Of a stretch of 36,049 nt of DNA, positions 31,891 through 36,049 are shown piece by piece (position 1 is the stretch's first letter; every line of letters starts with the position of its first letter). The DNA is taken from positions 1 through 36,049 of the forward strand of contig WRLV01000015.1 in assembly GCA_009777445.1 (NCBI GenBank). The letters run 5' to 3'. The notes below the pieces were generated by a model. That model saw only the letters and a list, made by a program, of their open reading frames with translations, was not told the origin of the DNA and did no database searches. The translations under genes were made by a program, and so were the position numbers. The stretch is from Oscillospiraceae bacterium. GTDB taxonomy: Bacteria > Bacillota > Clostridia > Oscillospirales > Ruminococcaceae.

Positions 31891-33255
31891 TTAATCGCGT
31901 TGGTTTAACCCTTTATATTCGCGGTTCGGGGTGATATTTTTGTAAGCGGGACGAGTGATTTTGCCACTTCCGATTAGTTCTTCAATGCGGTGTGAACACC
32001 AACCGGCTATACGCGCCATCGCGAAAATAGGGGTGAACAACTCAGGTGGCAGGTTGAGCATTTTATAGACAAAACCACTATAAAAATCAACGTTTGCACT
32101 GACACCTTTGTAGGTTTTGCGCTTTTCGCCGATAGCCACCGGGGCGAGAGTTTCAACTTTTGAATAAAGCGCGAACTCGTCTGCAAGCCCTTTCTCTTCA
32201 GAAAGCGCTTCAACATAACCTTTAAGCACGTTAGCGCGCGGGTCAGACAAAGAATAAACCGCATGACCCATTCCATATATAAGGCCCGATTTATCAAAAC
32301 CTTTTTTGTCTAACAGCCCGGTTAAGTAGCGTTTAATTTCGTCATCGTCGTTCCAATTTTTGACTTTGGCTTTCAAGTCGTCGAACATATGCGAAACTTT
32401 TATGTTCGCGCCACCGTGTTTGGGACCTTTGAGAGAGCCGATTGCGGCGGCTATTGTTGAATATGTGTCGGTTCCGGAAGAGGTCACTACCCTTGTTGTG
32501 AAGGTGGAGTTGTTGCCGCCGCCGTGGTCAGCGTGAAGCACCAACGCAATATCCAAAACCTCGGCTTCAAGGGCGGTATATTTATGGTGGGGTCTGAGCA
32601 TATAAAGTATGTTTTCGGCGGTTGATAAATCTTTTTGGGGATTGTGTATGAACAAGCTCTCATCGTAGTGAAAATGGCGAGACGCATGATAGCTGTAAAC
32701 CGCAAGGCGCGGAAACAGTGAAATGAGCTGTAGCGACTGTCTTAAAACGTTAGGAATCGACAAATCGTCAGCCCTGTCATCGTAAGAGTAAAGAGTTAGA
32801 ACACTTCTTGCAAGAGAGTTCATTAAGTCTTTGCTTGGGGCTTTTAAAATGACATCACGTGTGAAGTCTGAGGGTAAATCGTTGTGGGCAAAAAGAAGAC
32901 TTCTAAAGTCAGCAAGCTCTTTTTTGTTGGGCAAATCGCCGAAAAGCAAGAGATAAACAACCTCTTCAAAACCATGGCGTTGTTCGCCGACAAAGCCTTT
33001 TACAACGGTTTCTATGTCATAGCCTTGATAAAAAAGTTGCCCCTCACATGGAATAGTCTCACCGTTTTCGATATTGTAAGCTTTGACTTCGGCAATTTTG
33101 GTAAGACCCGCTAATACGCCTTTTCCGCTAATGTCGCGCAACCCACGCTTTACATCGTATTTAGCATAAAGAGAGGGGTCAATAGCCATTTTCTCCTTTG
33201 ATTTTTTAGATAACTCGATGATAGAATCCTTGATTTCAGAATAATTTGTTGACAT
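31891..33255 (-). CDS. Citrate synthase
   Basis: 454 residues. Key blocks are present: LHADHGGGNNSTFTTRVV with the catalytic-site histidine, GPKHGGAN, YGMGHAVYSLSDPRA with the second histidine, and VDFYSGFVY with the catalytic aspartate. It condenses acetyl-CoA and oxaloacetate. The ~45-residue N-terminal extension and LFYQGYDIE are typical of the clostridial form. ATG 33255 follows AGGAGG. The cohesin-like gene follows 18 bp or more downstream on the same strand. 2-methylcitrate synthase is a less likely alternative, since no prp genes are nearby. Confidence 0.93.
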   Translation of the reverse strand: MSTNYSEIKDSIIELSKKSKEKMAIDPSLYAKYDVKRGLRDISGKGVLAGLTKIAEVKAYNIENGETIPCEGQLFYQGYDIETVVKGFVGEQRHGFEEVVYLLLFGDLPNKKELADFRSLLFAHNDLPSDFTRDVILKAPSKDLMNSLARSVLTLYSYDDRADDLSIPNVLRQSLQLISLFPRLAVYSYHASRHFHYDESLFIHNPQKDLSTAENILYMLRPHHKYTALEAEVLDIALVLHADHGGGNNSTFTTRVVTSSGTDTYSTIAAAIGSLKGPKHGGANIKVSHMFDDLKAKVKNWNDDDEIKRYLTGLLDKKGFDKSGLIYGMGHAVYSLSDPRANVLKGYVEALSEEKGLADEFALYSKVETLAPVAIGEKRKTYKGVSANVDFYSGFVYKMLNLPPELFTPIFAMARIAGWCSHRIEELIGSGKITRPAYKNITPNREYKGLNQRD

Positions 33256-33321
33256 AATATCCTCCTATATTATAAAATTTTAATTAGGTTCATGTTTATT
33301 AATAGCAAATCACTGCTGTTA

Positions 33322-34512
33322 TTATTTTCTTTTCCTTGTTAGAAAGAGAATAGCTGCTGATAGAATAACGTTCACTGAATTAAAAATCTCTACGTTAGTA
33401 TTAGGATTTTTTTCAGTGTCTTGAATATAAAATGCGTCTGCGTTGTCATTAAAATCTTCTTCTTCTTCTTTGTCAGCAGACAGTAATGGAAGTTCCTCTT
33501 GAGCGTGGATATCATACCAAGATTCCTCATCGCTATAATCTGTGTCTCCTATCCACCCGGGATAAATATATTGTCCGTCTCTTGTGATAACATCGTTATC
33601 GAAATCCCACAGGATTGTCCTGTTCTCATCTTTAAACCAACCATCAAAAATCCTACCTTCGCTTTCGGGGTCGGGTGGACGTTTGATTTTACTCCCATAA
33701 GGGACCGTTATGCTCTCGCGCCTATATATAATTGTGTCATAAAAGGTTACATTGCAGTTCATCGTCATACGCGCTATTTCATTTTGCCCACTATCAACAA
33801 CAACAGCAACGCCGTTTTCTTCATATATTGTTATGCCGTTGTTGTCTACGGGCATGCTGTTAGGGAATTGATTTTCGGTATAGCCACCCCCGAAAGAAAT
33901 ATTGACTTCTGTAAGGTTTTCTGAAAAAATTTCAATTTTATCAGGGTGAGGAATAAAAGTGAAACCTGTGCTTTCGCCAACGACTCTGTATCCAGACCAT
34001 GGAGTTGTGAAAAAATAACTGCTTAACCACAATCTATTTAACACAGAACTATCGAGCTTTGTTTCCAGTCTGCCTGATGCAAAAAATTTGAACTCACCTG
34101 TTTGAGGGGCTGAAAAAGAGGATGCGATTTCTTCACTGATTACATTATTTCCGATGAAAGCTTGAAAGTGTTCTATTTTCCTACCAAAACTATTTACGTC
34201 CGTTGTGGGAATAATAGTATAATACAAGTCACCGTCAATAAAAGGTATTTCAAATCTCCAATCATCAACATAATCCCCTTCTATGTCAGCGGCGGCGTAA
34301 TATAAATCTAAATCGCCATCATTTTTTTTAAGGTCTACTATTTCCGCAAATCTGCCATCGGAACATTTAATCGTAAGTGACCTATAATTAGTGGTGAGTT
34401 CTATGTATTTCTCCGGACGAGAGGGTTTGTTCTCAGTGTCTTGCGCAACAATTGCTGTATAACCGGAAAAAAGGAACGTCATCGATAGAATAATTTTAAA
34501 AATTGATTTCAT
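33322..34512 (-). CDS. Wall-anchored protein with InlB-type repeat (paralogue 1)
   Basis: 396 residues. Signal peptide 1-24. A ~230-residue N-terminal region is shared with the gene upstream (common blocks: TTPW, GESTGFTFIPxP, FxxxIPxI-G-D-YYTI, SGRLET). It is followed by an InlB_B/Flg_new-like repeat at ~270-340 (VPYGSKIKRPPDP...FDGWFKDENRT...WDFDND). The end has an acidic linker, NPNTN (369-373), a hydrophobic segment and TRKRK, a sortase signal of the SrtB NPxTN type. AAGGGGG precedes ATG 34512. The N-terminal domain is not recognised. Confidence 0.68.
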   Translation of the reverse strand: MKSIFKIILSMTFLFSGYTAIVAQDTENKPSRPEKYIELTTNYRSLTIKCSDGRFAEIVDLKKNDGDLDLYYAAADIEGDYVDDWRFEIPFIDGDLYYTIIPTTDVNSFGRKIEHFQAFIGNNVISEEIASSFSAPQTGEFKFFASGRLETKLDSSVLNRLWLSSYFFTTPWSGYRVVGESTGFTFIPHPDKIEIFSENLTEVNISFGGGYTENQFPNSMPVDNNGITIYEENGVAVVVDSGQNEIARMTMNCNVTFYDTIIYRRESITVPYGSKIKRPPDPESEGRIFDGWFKDENRTILWDFDNDVITRDGQYIYPGWIGDTDYSDEESWYDIHAQEELPLLSADKEEEEDFNDNADAFYIQDTEKNPNTNVEIFNSVNVILSAAILFLTRKRK

Positions 34513-34544
34513 TGTTTTAACCCCCTTAAAAAAATGATTTATAC

Positions 34545-35537
34545 TCAGTTACTTATCCATTTTACGTAGATGCGTTGCCAGTCTTCTGTAATGATGTCAT
34601 TGTCAAAATCCCACGGTATGGTTCGTCCTGCATCTTTATACCAACCTCCAAATACTTCTTCACCTATCCTATCACTTTTAGGGTCTTTGGGTCGTTTAAC
34701 TTTGCTTTTGTATGACACTTGTGTACTTATATCAGTCGCCCAGAAAAGCACTGTACATCTCATTCTTTTATGTGAAAGTATGCTTTTGTCTCTGTCTACA
34801 ATAATAGCCCTGCCGTTTATCCCATATATCGCTATACCTTTACTGTCTATCGGAATCTTTTTATCAAATGATGTCATTGTGCGCGCTATCCTTCCAAAAT
34901 TAATATCTATTTCTGTAGGAATTTTTGAATAAATTACAACCCTGTTAGGATATGGAATAAAAGTGAAACCTGTGCTTTCTCCGGAAATTTCATAATAATT
35001 CCATGGAGTCGTGAATAAATCATTTCCCTGCGAAAATGAATGTGTCGTAGGTTTATCAAATTCTGTTTCTAACCTTCCCGAAGCATGAATCTTCAATTTC
35101 CCGATTTCATTATTCTTTAACACAGTAGAAAAATCTGAACTAACTCCTACCATGGTATAGAATTCATCTATTTTATTTCCGCGCGAATCGGTATCTTTTG
35201 TTTGGGTAATTGTATAATATTCATCGCCTTCAATGGAGGGAATAATAAACGTCCATTTATTATTGCTGACTTTCACCTCTCCGCTTTCGGTATTTTCGGT
35301 AGTCCAACCCTCATCAAAAGCCAAATCAGCGGAATATACCCTCAAATCACCGCCTGTTCTTTTAAGGTCTTTGTACTCGGCGAAGCGACCATCGGAATGT
35401 TTAATTATAAATGAAGTATAAGTTGTGTCAATCTCAACATACTCTTTCGGAGGGGTTTCTGCATCGCTGATTATTTTAGTAGAGGAAATAAGCATTGCTG
35501 TTAAAACAAATAAAGTTGTTTTAGAAATATTATTCAT
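34545..35537 (-). CDS. Secreted paralogue 2 with InlB-type repeat, no anchor
   Basis: 330 residues. It shares the layout of paralogue 1: signal peptide (1-26), EYVEIDTTYTSFIIKHSDGRFAEYKDLKRTGGDL (matching YIELTTNYRSLTIKCSDGRFAEIVDLKKNDGDL there), the TTPWNYYEISGESTGFTFIPYP block and an InlB_B-like repeat with WDFDNDIITEDWQRIYVKW. It stops right after that repeat, so it lacks the linker, sorting motif and membrane tail. The two genes are 32 bp apart and probably cotranscribed, one product released and one wall-bound. ATG 35537 follows GTGGGGG. Confidence 0.68.
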   Translation of the reverse strand: MNNISKTTLFVLTAMLISSTKIISDAETPPKEYVEIDTTYTSFIIKHSDGRFAEYKDLKRTGGDLRVYSADLAFDEGWTTENTESGEVKVSNNKWTFIIPSIEGDEYYTITQTKDTDSRGNKIDEFYTMVGVSSDFSTVLKNNEIGKLKIHASGRLETEFDKPTTHSFSQGNDLFTTPWNYYEISGESTGFTFIPYPNRVVIYSKIPTEIDINFGRIARTMTSFDKKIPIDSKGIAIYGINGRAIIVDRDKSILSHKRMRCTVLFWATDISTQVSYKSKVKRPKDPKSDRIGEEVFGGWYKDAGRTIPWDFDNDIITEDWQRIYVKWISN

Positions 35538-35572
35538 GTTATTGCCCCCACATTTTTTATATGAACTCTTGC

Positions 35573-35601
35573 ATTATACCACAAATTCACCAAAAGCGCA
35601 A
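35573..35601 (-). promoter_or_regulatory. Promoter of the secreted-paralogue operon
   Basis: Minus strand TTGCGC (35596-35601), a 17-nt spacer and TATAAT (35573-35578), 36 bp before the first start. It diverges from the rRNA promoters about 80 bp away. Confidence 0.7.
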
Positions 35602-35681
35602 GGTATTTTTTAAACTTTTATGTTAAATTTTTAAAAATTTTCAGATATTCGTAGTATTTTGAAATAATTTTAAAAAACCTA

Positions 35682-35710
35682 TTGACTTTTAAATTTTTTT
35701 GTGATATAAT
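35682..35710 (+). promoter_or_regulatory. rRNA operon promoter P1
   Basis: TTGACT (35682-35687), a 17-nt spacer and TATAAT (35705-35710), preceded by an A/T-rich UP-like stretch. The 18 nt at 35669-35686 match the gatCAB promoter exactly. Confidence 0.75.
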
Positions 35711-35801
35711 GTTAGAACACCTCAAAAATGAAGTGTAATATTTCGGCAATTTACCCATAAATCAGTTTCAAAAATTGGTAAAAAAAACATAAAAAAACTT
35801 C

Positions 35802-35830
35802 TTGACAAACTTAAGGCGATGTGTTATAAT
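35802..35830 (+). promoter_or_regulatory. rRNA operon promoter P2
   Basis: TTGACA (35802-35807), a 17-nt spacer and TATAAT (35825-35830): full consensus, 120 bp downstream of P1. Tandem strong promoters are typical of rRNA operons. Confidence 0.8.
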
Positions 35831-36049
35831 AAATAGGCTGTCCCCTAAAACGAGGGATTCGTGAGAGAGGGGGCGGCAGTTAATGTGACACTTAAATAGT
35901 CTTACAGTCTTTAAAATAGCAAGAAGCGACAAAAAGCACCTTGAAAATTGAACAATAGACAAACATTACCTTGATTAATTTCAAAAATAATTCTGGATTT
36001 AACGAGATAATGCGGATGCTATATAATATATAGTATCGCGTTAGCGTTT
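35831..36049 (+). other. rRNA operon leader; 16S gene expected just beyond the edge
   Basis: No protein gene lies in 35538-36049. After P2 the transcript contains CACCTTGAAAATTGAACAATAGACAAAC (35937-35964, here read as a boxA-like TTGAAAA...GAACAA...GACAAAC block), which is the conserved pre-16S leader element of Firmicutes. The window ends in an AT-rich stretch that probably forms part of the 16S processing stem. The start of 16S itself (GAGTTTGATCCTGG type) is not reached. Confidence 0.7.

Noticed and set aside
33499-33924. Open frame of 141 codons on the plus strand
   Set aside because: Antisense to the paralogue 1 gene, which has a signal peptide, repeat and sorting signal.
35831-36049. 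The 16S rRNA gene itself
   Set aside because: The leader is recognisable but the conserved 16S start sequence is not reached before the window ends.

Overview
The window looks like a chromosome segment of a spore-forming, low-to-mid GC Firmicute of class Clostridia, probably Oscillospirales/Ruminococcaceae-like. The support is a Spo0A homologue with a near-canonical DNA-binding half, a YlmC/YmxH sporulation protein, a SpoIVFB-like site-2 protease, a GatCAB amidotransferase operon, cohesin- and dockerin-like modules, and sortase-type cell-wall anchors. No phage, insertion sequence, CRISPR array or tRNA was seen. The right edge enters the promoter and leader of an rRNA operon whose 16S gene lies just outside.

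Layout. 1-3.7 kb: tail of a wall-anchored protein, an orphan LytTR response regulator, a P-loop ATPase, a GT-A-like protein and an odd Ser/Phe-rich protein. 3.7-6.6 kb: a divergent CCA-transferase-like protein overlapping a TtcA-like tRNA thiolase, then a small membrane protein coupled to an M50 protease. 6.6-10.1 kb: GtrB-type glycosyltransferase, a CheX-like plus CheY-like pair, TcdA and YlmC. 10.1-11.3 kb: a T4 Rnl1-like RNA ligase behind a consensus promoter. 11.5-14.6 kb: spo0A facing a PP2C phosphatase / ECF-S / P-loop kinase operon across a cluster of 0A boxes. 14.7-19.9 kb: a 1740-residue surface protein. 20-23.2 kb: gatCAB behind a structured leader. 23.2-27.3 kb: a HipA/CtkA-like kinase, a DUF885 protein, a 52-residue protein and an unknown 249-residue protein. 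27.5-33.3 kb: a dockerin-bearing papain-like protease, YjbQ, a cohesin-like protein and citrate synthase. 33.3-35.5 kb: two tandem secreted paralogues, one wall-anchored. 35.6 kb to the end: rRNA promoters and leader.

The least ordinary signals are these. (1) Spo0A has glutamate at the phospho-acceptor position (E56). (2) Four genes stop inside tandem heptamer arrays of the GTTGACA type; the 7-bp period places TGA in all three frames. (3) A small palindromic element occurs in intergenic DNA and also inside two genes, in the same reading frame. (4) The CCA-transferase-like protein keeps the catalytic aspartates but has lost the base-selecting EDxxR motif. (5) A cohesin-like protein and a dockerin-bearing protease are near neighbours. 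(6) Three surface proteins share NPxT[G/N] sorting signals. (7) The gat operon has a perfect 14-bp inverted-repeat leader, and its promoter shares 18 nt with the first rRNA promoter. (8) The ribosome-binding site of the unknown 249-residue protein is buried in a hairpin.

All calls come from reading the sequence and recalled family motifs; no database search was run.
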